Below the pieces are notes generated by a model that was not told where the DNA came from, did not search any database, and was given only the letters and a program-made list of their open reading frames with translations. From an uncultured Leptotrichia sp. (lineage in GTDB: Bacteria; Fusobacteriota; Fusobacteriia; Fusobacteriales; Leptotrichiaceae), in contig CALEXX010000012.1 of NCBI GenBank assembly GCA_937925095.1, forward strand, positions 1-59,384: a DNA stretch of 59,384 nucleotides, given 5' to 3'. Below, one piece after another: positions 42,849 through 53,291 of this stretch. The position numbers and the translations under genes were made by a program. Positions within the stretch are counted from its first letter, which is position 1; every line of letters begins with the position of its first letter.

Positions 42849-43920
42849 TATCACCAACAGCTTTCAGCAATTCAGCCTGATCATAAGCAATCAGTGCATC
42901 TATCATTTCATCAAGATCTCCGTCAAGAACTGCATCAAGTCTATGTAATGTCAGCTTGATTCTATGATCTGTCACTCTTCCTTGAGGAAAGTTGTATGTT
43001 CTTATTTTTTCAGATCTGTCACCGCTTCCAACCTGTGATCTTCTTTCACTTTCAACTTCTCTTCTCTGTTTTTCATATTCCATTTCATATAACTTGGAAG
43101 CAAGGACTTTCATAGCCGCTTCCCTGTTTTTTATCTGTGATCTTCCATCTTGTGAAGTAACAACAATTCCAGTAGGCAAGTGCGTTATTCTGACTGCAGA
43201 ATCTGTAGTATTTACGTGCTGTCCACCTGCACCACTTGATCTGTATGTATCAATTTTCAAATCACTTTGATTTATTTCTACTTCACTTACATCTTCTATT
43301 TCCGGTAAAACTGCAACTGTTATTGTAGAGGTATGAATTCTTCCTGACGCCTCTGTCACCGGAACTCTCTGTACCCTATGTACGCCACTTTCAAACTTCA
43401 GCCTGGAATAAGCTCCGCTTCCTTTTATAAGGAAAGTAACTTCTTTAAGTCCACCGACTCCTATTTCGTTCTTGTCTATTATTTCAGTCTTCCATCTGTT
43501 TCTTTCAGCGTATCTTGTAAACATTCTGAATACATCTGCAGCAAATAATGCGGCTTCATCTCCACCTGCTCCTGCTCTTATTTCCATAATAACGTTTTTG
43601 TCATCATTAGGATCTTTAGGTAAAAGCAGAATTTTCAATTCTTCTTCAAGCACCGGAATTTCTTCATCAATAGTGTGAATTTCCTCCAGCATCATCTCCT
43701 TCATTTCAGGATCTTTTTCTGACTTCAAATCCTCCTTCAAAGTTTCAACTTCTTCTTTTTTCGTTTTATAGTATGTATACTTCTTAACAACTTCATCAAT
43801 GCTGTTCAAAGCCTTATTATACTCCATAATTTTCTTAGGGTCTGAGATTACCTCCGGATCCATAAGCAATTTTGTAAGTTCTTCGTGCTTTAAAACAACA
43901 TCATCTAATTTCTGAAACAT
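42841..43920 (-). CDS. prfA: Peptide chain release factor 1
   Basis: 359 residues, standard length. Reads UAA and UAG. Catalytic loop SGAGGQHVNTTDSAVRITHL with the GGQ motif; codon-recognition region includes the PxT-type segment in VPVTEASGRIHTS; N-terminal coiled coil VETLKEDLKSEKDPEM. AGGAGTG precedes the ATG. First gene of the minus-strand run that goes through prmC to the nucleotidase. Confidence 0.97.
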   Translation of the reverse strand: MFQKLDDVVLKHEELTKLLMDPEVISDPKKIMEYNKALNSIDEVVKKYTYYKTKKEEVETLKEDLKSEKDPEMKEMMLEEIHTIDEEIPVLEEELKILLLPKDPNDDKNVIMEIRAGAGGDEAALFAADVFRMFTRYAERNRWKTEIIDKNEIGVGGLKEVTFLIKGSGAYSRLKFESGVHRVQRVPVTEASGRIHTSTITVAVLPEIEDVSEVEINQSDLKIDTYRSSGAGGQHVNTTDSAVRITHLPTGIVVTSQDGRSQIKNREAAMKVLASKLYEMEYEKQRREVESERRSQVGSGDRSEKIRTYNFPQGRVTDHRIKLTLHRLDAVLDGDLDEMIDALIAYDQAELLKAVGDNE

Positions 43921-44152
43921 TTATTATTTACACTCCTATTTCTTTAGTTTTCTACACATTTTTCGTTAATTATTATACCATATTTTTCTCTGTTTTTCAA
44001 ATTTTTAAGCAAATTAAAAAAGGGATTTCTAAAAAAAGATAAAAAACCACTCTAATCATTATTTTTATTAGGTTCAATCAGTTTAATACTTTCCTTTTTT
44101 TAGCATACCCTTTTTTCATTGTAAATTTACAGTAAAATTAGACTTTACACTT

Positions 44153-44650
44153 CTAATACCCTAAAACTTTATTCCATTCGTCTACTCTGTCTTTATAAGT
44201 GTCCAGAATTTCATTTACATCGCCTTCAATTTCAACTTTTTCCATAACATCATTATTTGACAGTAATTTTACAACTTCAATGTCTGCATCAGAAACAGTT
44301 TCACCAAAAATTGTATGATTACCATTCAGCCATTCTGTAGGAACTGTAGTTATGAAAAACTGGCTTCCATTTGTTCCAGGCCCTGCGTTTGCCATTGCAA
44401 GCTTTCCAGGAACAGAAAAATTAAGTCCATTATTAACTTCATCTTCAAATCTGTATCCAGGTCCTCCCATTCCTGTACCTGTAGGATCTCCTCCCTGTGC
44501 CATGAAATCCTCGATTACTCTATGAAATTTCAATCCATCATAGTACCCATGCTTTACAAGATTTACAAAACTTGCCACCGTTACCGGTGATTTTTCAGGC
44601 AACAGATTTATGTTTATTTCTCCTTTATTTGTAGTAAATTTTACTTTCAT
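44153..44650 (-). CDS. Cyclophilin-type peptidyl-prolyl cis-trans isomerase
   Basis: 165 residues, no signal peptide, so cytoplasmic. Cyclophilin core: TNKGEININLLPEKSPVTVA, FHRVIEDFMAQGGDPTGTGM (catalytic Arg in FHRV), LAMANAGPGTNGSQFFIT (Gln/Phe of the active site) and LNGNHTIFGETV. It speeds isomerisation of prolyl bonds during folding. Own ribosome site AGGAAGGGAG; 78 bases after gpmI. Confidence 0.95.
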   Translation of the reverse strand: MKVKFTTNKGEININLLPEKSPVTVASFVNLVKHGYYDGLKFHRVIEDFMAQGGDPTGTGMGGPGYRFEDEVNNGLNFSVPGKLAMANAGPGTNGSQFFITTVPTEWLNGNHTIFGETVSDADIEVVKLLSNNDVMEKVEIEGDVNEILDTYKDRVDEWNKVLGY

Positions 44651-44728
44651 TTTTCTCCCTTCCTAAAGAAAAACTGTTTTTTCAAAACATTATTCTCAAA
44701 AAAACAGTCTTCCATAATTATTTTATTC

Positions 44729-46270
44729 TTATTTAACTATTAATGTTTCCCCATCCATTTCAGCAGGTTTTTCCAATCCTAATAAATCTAACATTGTAGG
44801 TGTTATATCTGCCAATTTTCCGTCAGTTCTTAATTTTGCATCCTTCATATCATTGCTTATAAATATAAATGGTACAGGGTTTACAGTGTGGGCAGTGTAA
44901 GGTGCTCCTGTTTCAGGATCTATAAGTAGGTCAGCATTTCCGTGGTCAGCTGTTATTAATACTGCTCCGTCCATTTCCAATACTTTGTTTACAATCTGTC
45001 CTGTACAGTTGTCAACAGCTTGACATGCAGCTATTACCGCATCTACAACTCCAGTATGTCCAACCATGTCAGGGTTTGCAAAGTTCAGTATTACAGTGTC
45101 AACTCCACCTTTATCTAATTCTTCAAGTAATCTGTCTTTTACTTTATAAGCACTCATTTCAGGCTGTAAATCATATGTTGCCACTTTAGGGGAATCTGAA
45201 AGCAATCTTATTTCACCTTCGTAAGGCTGTTCAACTCCTCCATTAAAGAAGAATGTAACGTGTGCATATTTTTCTGTTTCTGCAGTTCTTACCTGTTTCA
45301 ATCCAGCTTTTGATACAACTTCTCCAAATCCATTTACTATTTTTTGTGGTGGATAAGCTACCGGTACATCAAATGTTGCATCATATTGTGCCATACATAC
45401 AAAGTTTACCTTTGGATGTACTTTTCTGCTAAATCCTTTGAAATCTTCTTCAATTATTGCTCTTGTAAGCTGTCTTGCCCTGTCAGGTCTGAAGTTTGCA
45501 AATATTACCCCGTCTCCGTCCTTGATTAATCCAATTGGATTTCCACCTTCAGCTACTTTTGTAGGTTTTACAAACTCATCAGTTACTCCTGCCGCATAAG
45601 ATGCTTTTATTGCTTCATCTGATGAAGCTGCAGTTTCTCCAATTCCTGAGAATAGTGCATCGTAAGCAAGTTCTATTCTATCCCAGTTATTATCTCTATC
45701 CATTCCATAGTATCTTCCTATAACTGAAGCTAATTTTCCTACACCTGTATCAGCTAAAGCTTTTTCCATTTCAGCAAGATAGTTTACTCCGCTTTCAGGT
45801 GGAGTGTCTCTTCCGTCCATTAATGCATGAACGTAAACTTCTGTTAGTCCTTTTTTCTTTGCCATATCAACAAGTCCAATAATGTGATTTATATGTGAGT
45901 GCACTCCTCCGTCAGACATTAATCCCATTATATGAAGTGCTTTACCATTATCTTTTGTTTTGTTCATTACATCAGAAAGCGGTCCGTTTTCAAGTATAAG
46001 TCCTTCTCTTATTTCCTTTGTTATTTTTGGTAACAGCTGATATACTACTCTTCCAGCCCCAATGTTCAGATGTCCTACTTCAGAGTTACCAAACTGTCCT
46101 TCAGGCAGTCCTACAAATTCTCCATCTGCTCTCAATTCTGTAAATGGATACTCTTTTCTATATCTTTCGAAATTTACCGGATGTGCCATTCTAACTGCAT
46201 CCACTTGTTCTGGGTGATGATTCATTCCCCAACCATCTAAAATGATTAAAACTACAGGTCTCTTTTTCAT
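44729..46270 (-). CDS. gpmI: 2,3-bisphosphoglycerate-independent phosphoglycerate mutase
   Basis: 513 residues from MKKRPVVLIILDGWG, the family length; GGAAGG lies nine bases before this ATG and an earlier in-frame stretch lacks a site. Glycolytic isomerase with two Mn ions. Metal and active-site motifs: LDGWGMN, FGNSEVGHLNIGAGR with the phosphorylated Ser, SDGGVHSHINH, MDGRDTPP, FRPDRARQL, NFANPDMVGHTG and ITADHGNADL. Confidence 0.97.
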   Translation of the reverse strand: MKKRPVVLIILDGWGMNHHPEQVDAVRMAHPVNFERYRKEYPFTELRADGEFVGLPEGQFGNSEVGHLNIGAGRVVYQLLPKITKEIREGLILENGPLSDVMNKTKDNGKALHIMGLMSDGGVHSHINHIIGLVDMAKKKGLTEVYVHALMDGRDTPPESGVNYLAEMEKALADTGVGKLASVIGRYYGMDRDNNWDRIELAYDALFSGIGETAASSDEAIKASYAAGVTDEFVKPTKVAEGGNPIGLIKDGDGVIFANFRPDRARQLTRAIIEEDFKGFSRKVHPKVNFVCMAQYDATFDVPVAYPPQKIVNGFGEVVSKAGLKQVRTAETEKYAHVTFFFNGGVEQPYEGEIRLLSDSPKVATYDLQPEMSAYKVKDRLLEELDKGGVDTVILNFANPDMVGHTGVVDAVIAACQAVDNCTGQIVNKVLEMDGAVLITADHGNADLLIDPETGAPYTAHTVNPVPFIFISNDMKDAKLRTDGKLADITPTMLDLLGLEKPAEMDGETLIVK

Positions 46271-46376
46271 CTTTTTCATCCTTCCATTATTAAATATGTT
46301 TTTCAGATATATTATACTCATTTTTGCTTAATTTAGCAAGAATTTTAATAAGTTTTGTTTTAGTTTGCCTTCTAAC

Positions 46377-48092
46377 TCAAAATTTTCTTTTTTCATATTT
46401 CATTTTTAGTTCTTTTCTGTGAAAAGCCAAACCAACATATATAATTTCATTTATTCCCCTATTTTTTAACTCTACATCATACTGTTTTTCCTTTATCTGA
46501 TAAAAACCTTCAACAGCATAATTTTCAAGTTCTTTTTCATCCTCAGCAACTTTAAATTCAAATATATATGCTGGATTTTCTTTATTTTTAGGTTCCAAAA
46601 TAAGATCTGCCCTTCCGGTACCTGTTTCTCTTTCTGAAAGTCTGATGTAATCATTTGAAAGTGTTATAAATATTCCAATTAGAAAAATTTTATAATATTT
46701 TTCATCCCTTCCTGTATCAAAATAACTTAATGAGGAAAGTATTTCTTCCTCCAGTCCTTCTGCAAATTCTTCTATTTTCCCATCTTTAAGATTTCTGATA
46801 ATATGTAAAAATTTATCATAATTACCTATAAATTTTTCTATAAATATTTTTCTGAAAAAACTTTGTATTTCTTTGTTTGGCAACCTTAACGGATATTCTT
46901 CTCCCTGTTTTTCTCCAGCTATTGTAAGATATCCGCTATACAAAAACAGTTCCCATATATCACTTGAGTCAAATTTATATTCCGTATAATCTCTTACTGC
47001 CTTATAAATAATCTCTTCATTGAAAAGTTTTTCCAGATTTTCAACAATATGTCTATCACCTTTAGAAAGCAAATCATTTATCATACTGTTTCCTGAAACT
47101 CCGATCCAGTACGCTTTCAGTTCTCTTTCATTTAGAAAATTTATAATTGACCATGGGTTGTATACTTCACTTTTTCCAAACTGATATCCGTCATACCATT
47201 TTCTTATATCTTGCATTTCATATTCCATATCATAATATTTTACTGCTTCCAGTACTTCCTCTTCAGTAAGGCCATAATATTCTGAATATTTTTCACTGAA
47301 TATTGTATTTACTTTAAGATTATTCAATCCTGAAAATATTCCTTCCTTTGCAATTCTTAATATTCCTGTCATAATTCCAAATTGAATATATTCGTTATCC
47401 TTCATAACATCTCCATAAAATCTTTTGAAGAAAGAAATCAACTTTTTATAATATTTTTCCTGATATGACTGTATTATTGGAGTATCATATTCATCTATCA
47501 GTACCACGACTTTTTTTCTATCATAATATTTGTAAAGATATCTTGTTAAATTTTTAAGTGAGCCCTTCCAGTCTGCTTTTTCCTTTTTCAACCATATGCT
47601 GTCAAATTCTGCCAATTCACTTTGATTTAAAGTTTCCCTCAAAAATTCAAATTCATTATATGTCCTGCTTATAATATTTTTTATTTCAAAATAGCAGTCT
47701 TCCCAGTTCTCTTCCTCTATATTCCTGAAACTTATAAATATTACAGGATACTGTCCCTGCTCCTTCATATATTCTTTATTTGAAATAGCTAATCCATCAA
47801 ATAATTTTTTATTTTCTTCTGCATTTTCTATTTCAAAAAAATACTTCATCATTGACATATTAAGAGTTTTTCCGAATCTTCGTGGCCTTGTAAATAATGT
47901 TACCATAACCCTGTCATCTAAAATATCACCTATCATATCTGTCTTATCAGCATAATAATAATTTTCTTCTATAACTGTCTTAAAATCTGATATACCTATA
48001 GGTAGAGGTCTTTTATCTCTCAAATCCATCACCTCTTTTTCTTTCTCAATTTTCATTTCTTTTTTCACTGTTATTTTCATATTTTTTAACAT
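46377..48092 (-). CDS. AAA-ATPase-like / PD-(D/E)XK nuclease family protein
   Basis: 571 residues. N-terminal AAA-ATPase-like domain (PF09820 type): LPIGISDFKTVIEENYYYAD, Walker A-like RPRRFGKTLNMSMMKYFF and Walker B-like VVVLIDEYDTPII. C-terminal DUF1703 PD-(D/E)XK domain: ETGTGRADLILEPKN and PAYIFEFKVAEDEKELE, the nuclease Asp and E-x-K. These occur as several paralogs per genome in Fusobacteriota and Bacteroidota; suspected roles are defence or mobile-element functions, but none is proven. GGTGGGATT precedes the ATG. It stands alone between gpmI and the DUF2207 cluster. Confidence 0.88.
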   Translation of the reverse strand: MLKNMKITVKKEMKIEKEKEVMDLRDKRPLPIGISDFKTVIEENYYYADKTDMIGDILDDRVMVTLFTRPRRFGKTLNMSMMKYFFEIENAEENKKLFDGLAISNKEYMKEQGQYPVIFISFRNIEEENWEDCYFEIKNIISRTYNEFEFLRETLNQSELAEFDSIWLKKEKADWKGSLKNLTRYLYKYYDRKKVVVLIDEYDTPIIQSYQEKYYKKLISFFKRFYGDVMKDNEYIQFGIMTGILRIAKEGIFSGLNNLKVNTIFSEKYSEYYGLTEEEVLEAVKYYDMEYEMQDIRKWYDGYQFGKSEVYNPWSIINFLNERELKAYWIGVSGNSMINDLLSKGDRHIVENLEKLFNEEIIYKAVRDYTEYKFDSSDIWELFLYSGYLTIAGEKQGEEYPLRLPNKEIQSFFRKIFIEKFIGNYDKFLHIIRNLKDGKIEEFAEGLEEEILSSLSYFDTGRDEKYYKIFLIGIFITLSNDYIRLSERETGTGRADLILEPKNKENPAYIFEFKVAEDEKELENYAVEGFYQIKEKQYDVELKNRGINEIIYVGLAFHRKELKMKYEKRKF

Positions 48093-48171
48093 AATCCCAC
48101 CCCTTATCTGTATTATAAACTAAAACAGACTATTTTACAATTAACTTTAAATACACCAAAAGACAACATCT

Positions 48172-50076
48172 CTACCAGCTTCCACCGCCTCCGCCACCAG
48201 AACCTCCTCCGGAACGGCTTCTACCACTTGAGAATCCACCGCCACTATGACTTCCTGAAGATCTGAAATTTTCCTCTGATATTTTTTCATATGCTCTGTT
48301 GTATTCGCTAGATAATGACTTCGTTAAATCAGAATAATAGGAAGGCATATATACTCTGTTACTTACATAATTGCCTGATTCTTCAAAATTATTTAATCTT
48401 ATTGATTTTTCCATTAATTTTATTGCTTCATTTTTAACTCCAAGTGCTACTGCATATGGCAATATTCCTTTAAAATATTCTACCAGTTCATCAACATCGT
48501 TAAACTTCTGTATTTTATTTTCTTCAGCAGTTTTAATATACATTTTCATTCCTTTCAGGTATTCTTTTTCCCTAAGCCCTTTATCTGTATATTTCCCAAT
48601 CACTATAAAATACACAATGAATAAAATCATATAATACAATGCGAATATAAAAATTTCTGCTCCAAATTTTATTGAAAGTAGCAATGTCATTATCATAATT
48701 ATGAAACACAATATTTTTTTATTCAAAATAATTATAAGATTTGCCAATGAAAAAAATACTGGAAGAAAAAATAGTATTATTCTATAATCCAAAAGCTGAA
48801 AAAAATATTTATTTGTAACTGAGAAAGTTACAAACAGCAAAATTGGCACTGCCAGAAAAAAAGGTATCAAAAACATATAATTTTTTTGATATGTAACTTT
48901 ACCATATCTGTCACTTAACAAGTTAAGTACTTTACTTCCTGATTTATACAGGTTTTTACCATCACTGAAAATTCCATCCTGTCCGGAACTTAATGCCTCA
49001 AGCACTATTCTTTCCTCTTCATACAGTTTTTCCTTTACTGTACCGTTTTCAGTTTCTACTTTAGTATATTTAACATTTTTCCCATTTCCTTCTTCATCTT
49101 CAGCTTTTATATAGCCTTTTGAAAGTAGTGACATTACTCCAACCGAAAGTATTTCCCTAGGTTCCCTTATTCCGTTTACATATGCCGCATACATGGCGGA
49201 TATTCCCTTTGGAATGTTAAATTCCGGAATAATTGCCTTTTTAACAGGATCTTTTCCAAAAAATAGCCATGTTACAAAAGAATATATTGTTAAAAACAGT
49301 AAAACTAAAGGCCCTGTTATGAAAAAAGGATTTATTGTAAATAATATTTTTATTCTGTCTAAAAAAGTTGGCTTTATTTTATCTGTTTTTAAATTTAAAA
49401 GAAAAGTCAGCCCTGTATCCGGAGAAAACTCCTCTGTTGATTTAATAATTATTTTCCCATTGTCATCATGCATCTCATAATTATTCAACTCTTCTCCATA
49501 ACTTCCTGTAGTTACTTCCATCTTTTCAATTTCATCTTTTTCAATTTTCTGATTATTTTCAAAAGAAATTATTATATCTGCATTTTCAATCGGAACAGTC
49601 CAGAACTGACCTATTGCATTATAATAAATCTGATATATACCTTTATTTTTAGAGATAGCATTATAAACAGTATAGTTAAATTCATATCTGCTGTTTTTTT
49701 CTACAGAATTGACATAAGTACTTTCAGAACCTACTCTATATCTTATTCCTTCAAAAAATTTCTTTTTTGTATATTCCTCAGGTTGCCCATTTCTTTTTAT
49801 AAAATTCATTTTTATAAAGGTTTTATTCATCTCAAAACCTAACTTTTTATAATTTAAAGGTATATCCCTGTAAATTCCATGTTTAAGTTTTTCATCAAAT
49901 TCATAATCAATTACTTCATTTACTGTCAATGTTCCATTTTTATTAATCTGTATTGAAACTTCATAGTTTTTTATCTTTTCAGCATATATTGACATAGAAC
50001 TAAATTGAAACATCAAAAAAAGTATGAAGAATATTTTAAAATAATTTATATTTTTATTATCTTTTAAATATTTCAT
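48172..50076 (-). CDS. DUF2207 membrane protein (copy 1)
   Basis: 634 residues from the ATG after GGGAGGT. A signal peptide (FFILFLMFQFSSMSIYAEKI) leads to the extracytoplasmic DUF2207 beta-domain (about 30-240: VSIQINKNGTLTVNEVIDYE, HGIYRDIPLNYKKLG). A membrane helix (PFFITGPLVLLFLTIYSFVT) and a cytosolic or interfacial region (PEFNIPKGISAMYAAYVNG, VGVMSLLSKGYIKAEDEEG) follow, then several more helices and a Gly/Ser-rich tail ending SGGGGGGSW. It closely parallels the next gene. The cluster starts with LemA, a known partner in many genomes. Function is unknown beyond envelope association. Confidence 0.88.
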   Translation of the reverse strand: MKYLKDNKNINYFKIFFILFLMFQFSSMSIYAEKIKNYEVSIQINKNGTLTVNEVIDYEFDEKLKHGIYRDIPLNYKKLGFEMNKTFIKMNFIKRNGQPEEYTKKKFFEGIRYRVGSESTYVNSVEKNSRYEFNYTVYNAISKNKGIYQIYYNAIGQFWTVPIENADIIISFENNQKIEKDEIEKMEVTTGSYGEELNNYEMHDDNGKIIIKSTEEFSPDTGLTFLLNLKTDKIKPTFLDRIKILFTINPFFITGPLVLLFLTIYSFVTWLFFGKDPVKKAIIPEFNIPKGISAMYAAYVNGIREPREILSVGVMSLLSKGYIKAEDEEGNGKNVKYTKVETENGTVKEKLYEEERIVLEALSSGQDGIFSDGKNLYKSGSKVLNLLSDRYGKVTYQKNYMFLIPFFLAVPILLFVTFSVTNKYFFQLLDYRIILFFLPVFFSLANLIIILNKKILCFIIMIMTLLLSIKFGAEIFIFALYYMILFIVYFIVIGKYTDKGLREKEYLKGMKMYIKTAEENKIQKFNDVDELVEYFKGILPYAVALGVKNEAIKLMEKSIRLNNFEESGNYVSNRVYMPSYYSDLTKSLSSEYNRAYEKISEENFRSSGSHSGGGFSSGRSRSGGGSGGGGGGSW

Positions 50077-50127
50077 TATACCTCCCAACAAGATGTAATT
50101 ATAATTTTTTGAAAAAAGCCGGTATTT

Positions 50128-52059
50128 CTACCAGCTTCCTCCGCCTCCTCCACCGGAACCACCGCCGGAGAAGCCTCCACCACTTGAAAAGCCTCCTCCA
50201 CCGAAGCCACCAGAGCCTCCGTTTGCACTTTTCATGTCCTTAAATCTATCTTCCATTATTTTGTTATATGCATTATTGTATCCTCTTGAAATTTCATTTG
50301 CCATAAAATGATTATTGTAGGAATTATAATAAACCCTTCTGTTTATGTCATAATATGTACTTTCATCAAAATTATACAGTTTTATTGCCTTCTGCATAAG
50401 TTTTATCGCTTCATTTTTCACTCCAAGAGCTACTGCGTAAGGTAAAATTCCTTTAAAATATGCTACCAGTTCATCTACATCGTTAAATTTCATAATCTGG
50501 TTTGCTTCAGCAGTTTTTATGTACATTTTCATTCCATCAAGATATTCTTTATTTCTTATACCTTCATTTGTATATTTTCCTATAAGTCTTGAATAAATGC
50601 TATACATAATGCAAATTACCAGCATAATAACTAGCCCTGCCGTTCCTGTCAAAGCTCCAAAAGCTATAGATGCAATAAACATTATAAACATTGAAGACAA
50701 TGAATTTACTGAAAAAACCTTCTTTAAAACTGAAAACACAACTGTAATTGAACTGAAAAAAATTATTATTATAGGTATGATTAATCCCATGCTGTCCAAT
50801 ATATTTCCAAGTATGTCGTGCATTCCCATTCCTATTATTAAAACCATCATTATTCCTATAGCAAATGGAAATTTAAATAAATTGTTATCAATATAAATTT
50901 TTTTGTTATACCTTGTTTCCAATGTACTAAGAATTTTTTGTGCGGCTGTGTAAAGTCCCTGTTCATTTTTAAATATATTCTTTTCATCATATGAAAGAAC
51001 AGAAAGCAATGCCATTTCTTCAGATGAAAGTTCAGGATTTCTTTCAGTATCCTTGGCAAGCCTGTACTTTACATTCTTTCCGTTTCCTTCTGTATCTTCT
51101 GCAGTCACATAATCTTTTGAAAGAAGTGACAGCATTCCTATTGTCAGCATTTCCTTCGGATCTCTCACTCCTTTAATATATCCTGCATACATAGGCGAAA
51201 TATTCTTTGGTATATTAAACTCAGGAATAACAGCTTTTCCTGCTGGATCTCTTCCAAACAGGAACCATGTTACAAATCCGTATATAGCCAGCATTAAAAT
51301 TATTATAGGTCCCGCTACCACAAGAGGATCTGCATAATAAAGAACTTCCAGTTTATCAAGCCATGTAGGACTTATTTTATCTGTTTTTAAATTTAGCCTG
51401 AAACTCAGTCCATTACGTGGTTCAAGAACTTCATTAGTTTTTATTTTTATAATCCCGCTCTTCTGAAGGATAGTGTAATTTTGACCTGTATCTCCATATT
51501 CTCCTGTATACACTTCCAGCTGCTTAACTTCATTTTCACCTACAGGTTCATTATTTTCAAAACTTATGCTCACATCTGCACTTTCTATGGGAACATTCCA
51601 GAACTGCCCTATTGGATTAAAATATACCTGATAGATTCCATCCTTTTCAAATACAGCATTATATATTGTGTAATTAAATTCATATTTATTTATACCTGAA
51701 TCTACATATCTGTCTGCAGAACCTACTCTGTAACTTACCCCTTCATAGGAAGTATCAGAAGTGTATTCTTCAGGTTCACCATTTCTTTTTACAGAATTCA
51801 TCTTTACATGGGATTTATAAATATCTGTCCCACTTTTTTGAGAACGCAGCGGAATATCCCTATAAATTCCATGCTTAAGATCATTATCAAATTCATAATC
51901 TATTACTTCATTTACAGTCAATGTCCCATTTTTATTAATTTGTATTGAAACATCATATTTTTTTATTGCCTCAGCTATTAATGACCCGGCATTTAACAAA
52001 AACATCATAAAGATTACAGATAATGTCGTTAAAAATTTCTTCTGTCTTTGTTTTTTCAT
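50128..52059 (-). CDS. DUF2207 membrane protein (copy 2)
   Basis: 643 residues, same layout as copy 1 with many identical blocks (VSIQINKNGTLTVNEVIDYE, HGIYRDIPL, PIGQFWNVPIESADVSISFE). The membrane helix region is LVVAGPIIILMLAIYGFVTW, and PEFNIPKNISPMYAGYIKGV follows. The tail is longer and richer in glycine (GGSGGFGGGGFSSGGGF). The pair looks like a tandem duplication. AGGAGAC precedes the ATG, and copy 3 lies only 12 bases upstream, so the genes are cotranscribed. Confidence 0.88.
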   Translation of the reverse strand: MKKQRQKKFLTTLSVIFMMFLLNAGSLIAEAIKKYDVSIQINKNGTLTVNEVIDYEFDNDLKHGIYRDIPLRSQKSGTDIYKSHVKMNSVKRNGEPEEYTSDTSYEGVSYRVGSADRYVDSGINKYEFNYTIYNAVFEKDGIYQVYFNPIGQFWNVPIESADVSISFENNEPVGENEVKQLEVYTGEYGDTGQNYTILQKSGIIKIKTNEVLEPRNGLSFRLNLKTDKISPTWLDKLEVLYYADPLVVAGPIIILMLAIYGFVTWFLFGRDPAGKAVIPEFNIPKNISPMYAGYIKGVRDPKEMLTIGMLSLLSKDYVTAEDTEGNGKNVKYRLAKDTERNPELSSEEMALLSVLSYDEKNIFKNEQGLYTAAQKILSTLETRYNKKIYIDNNLFKFPFAIGIMMVLIIGMGMHDILGNILDSMGLIIPIIIIFFSSITVVFSVLKKVFSVNSLSSMFIMFIASIAFGALTGTAGLVIMLVICIMYSIYSRLIGKYTNEGIRNKEYLDGMKMYIKTAEANQIMKFNDVDELVAYFKGILPYAVALGVKNEAIKLMQKAIKLYNFDESTYYDINRRVYYNSYNNHFMANEISRGYNNAYNKIMEDRFKDMKSANGGSGGFGGGGFSSGGGFSGGGSGGGGGGSW

Positions 52060-52071
52060 AAAAAGTCTCCT

Positions 52072-53235
52072 TTATCTGATAGACTTGTAAAATATTTTTT
52101 CTCCGAATAATTTTTTTAATTTATCATTTTTATATATCGACCCTGATATTTCTTTGTCGATATATTCTTTTTCTTTTTCAAACCCCGACAATTCTATAGT
52201 TTTCTCCATCATACTGATAGTTTCCTTTTTTATGCTCAGAGCTTCTGAAAATGGAATTATTTCTTTAAAGTATACTATCATTTCTTCTACATCTTCATAT
52301 TTTTTTGCTTCACCACTTTTTATGTATTTTTTCAGCCCTTCCAGATGTCTTTTGGCTTCAATTCCTTTTTTTGTATATCTTCCTATATTCTTTAAATAAA
52401 AAAGAAATAAAATAACAGTTGATATTACAAATATTGAAGGAAATCCCAAAACAGCTATCATTGATATTAGAGAAGTACACATAGCTATAGTCATAATCAA
52501 TAATATAGCAATTGTAACTATCTTAGGAAATATAACTTTTGTTGGTATGATTCTATAACTAAACCACAAATATGCTACAATGTTTAAATAAAATATAATC
52601 AAAAAACTAATCAGAAATATTGATAATGGTACAATTGCTTCCCAACCTGCTAATCCAAACAGCAGGCAGTTAAAAAATAGCATTATAAATATAAATATTA
52701 AAATAAATTCCTTATTTGGTATAAAAAAAGCTTCTTCACGTTTTCCCTGATATCTTTTTCTTAACTTCTCTAAAATTACCGTATTATTTTCAAAAGTATA
52801 TTCTCTTCCTTTAAATAGCTGACCGTCATTATATTCAATCAGTATTTCCAGAAATTCATCTTCCTCTTTAGATAGCACTCTTCCCCTGTATCCATAATCT
52901 CCTATTTTTTCCATATTGAAAACATACTGGTCTCCGTCTTTTTTATAGCCAGGTTCATTAGAAAAAATTATGTCGAATATGGAATCTTCAACTTTTATAA
53001 ATCCTTTTTCAATTAAGGAAAGCATACCAATATATACTATTTCCGTTGCATCCTTTATCCCATCTGCTAGGGCTGCCATCATTGGAGAAATATTTTTGGG
53101 AATTTCTGACACAGGCTCAATATCTTTAATCCTTCTTTTTCCATACCACTTCCATGTAATGTAACTGTAAAATACCAGTACACCCATCATAACTGCCAAT
53201 GTTATTATTCCTTCTGTTTTTAAATGATACTTCAT
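52072..53235 (-). CDS. DUF2207-like membrane protein lacking the N-terminal domain (copy 3)
   Basis: 387 residues. It starts directly at the membrane helix that ends the beta-domain in the full-length copies (IITLAVMMGVLVFYSYITWK), then PVSEIPKNISPMMAALADGI and IGMLSLIEKGFIKVEDS. Middle helices follow, with the conserved LEGLKKYIKSGEAKKYEDVE, MIVYFKEIIPFSEALSI. It lacks the extracytoplasmic domain and also the Gly/Ser tail. GGAAAGGA precedes the ATG, so it is a real short form and not a broken gene. It may act as a dominant partner or scaffold for the two long copies (inference). Confidence 0.8.
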   Translation of the reverse strand: MKYHLKTEGIITLAVMMGVLVFYSYITWKWYGKRRIKDIEPVSEIPKNISPMMAALADGIKDATEIVYIGMLSLIEKGFIKVEDSIFDIIFSNEPGYKKDGDQYVFNMEKIGDYGYRGRVLSKEEDEFLEILIEYNDGQLFKGREYTFENNTVILEKLRKRYQGKREEAFFIPNKEFILIFIFIMLFFNCLLFGLAGWEAIVPLSIFLISFLIIFYLNIVAYLWFSYRIIPTKVIFPKIVTIAILLIMTIAMCTSLISMIAVLGFPSIFVISTVILFLFYLKNIGRYTKKGIEAKRHLEGLKKYIKSGEAKKYEDVEEMIVYFKEIIPFSEALSIKKETISMMEKTIELSGFEKEKEYIDKEISGSIYKNDKLKKLFGEKIFYKSIR

Positions 53236-53291
53236 ACAGTCCTTTCCGTTTTACTATAAAACTTCAAACTGTCCTCTTAATTTTCTAGACA

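Noticed and set aside
52072..53235. Third DUF2207 gene as a truncated pseudogene
   Set aside because: It has its own ribosome site and start directly before a membrane helix, with an intact core; it reads as a short form.
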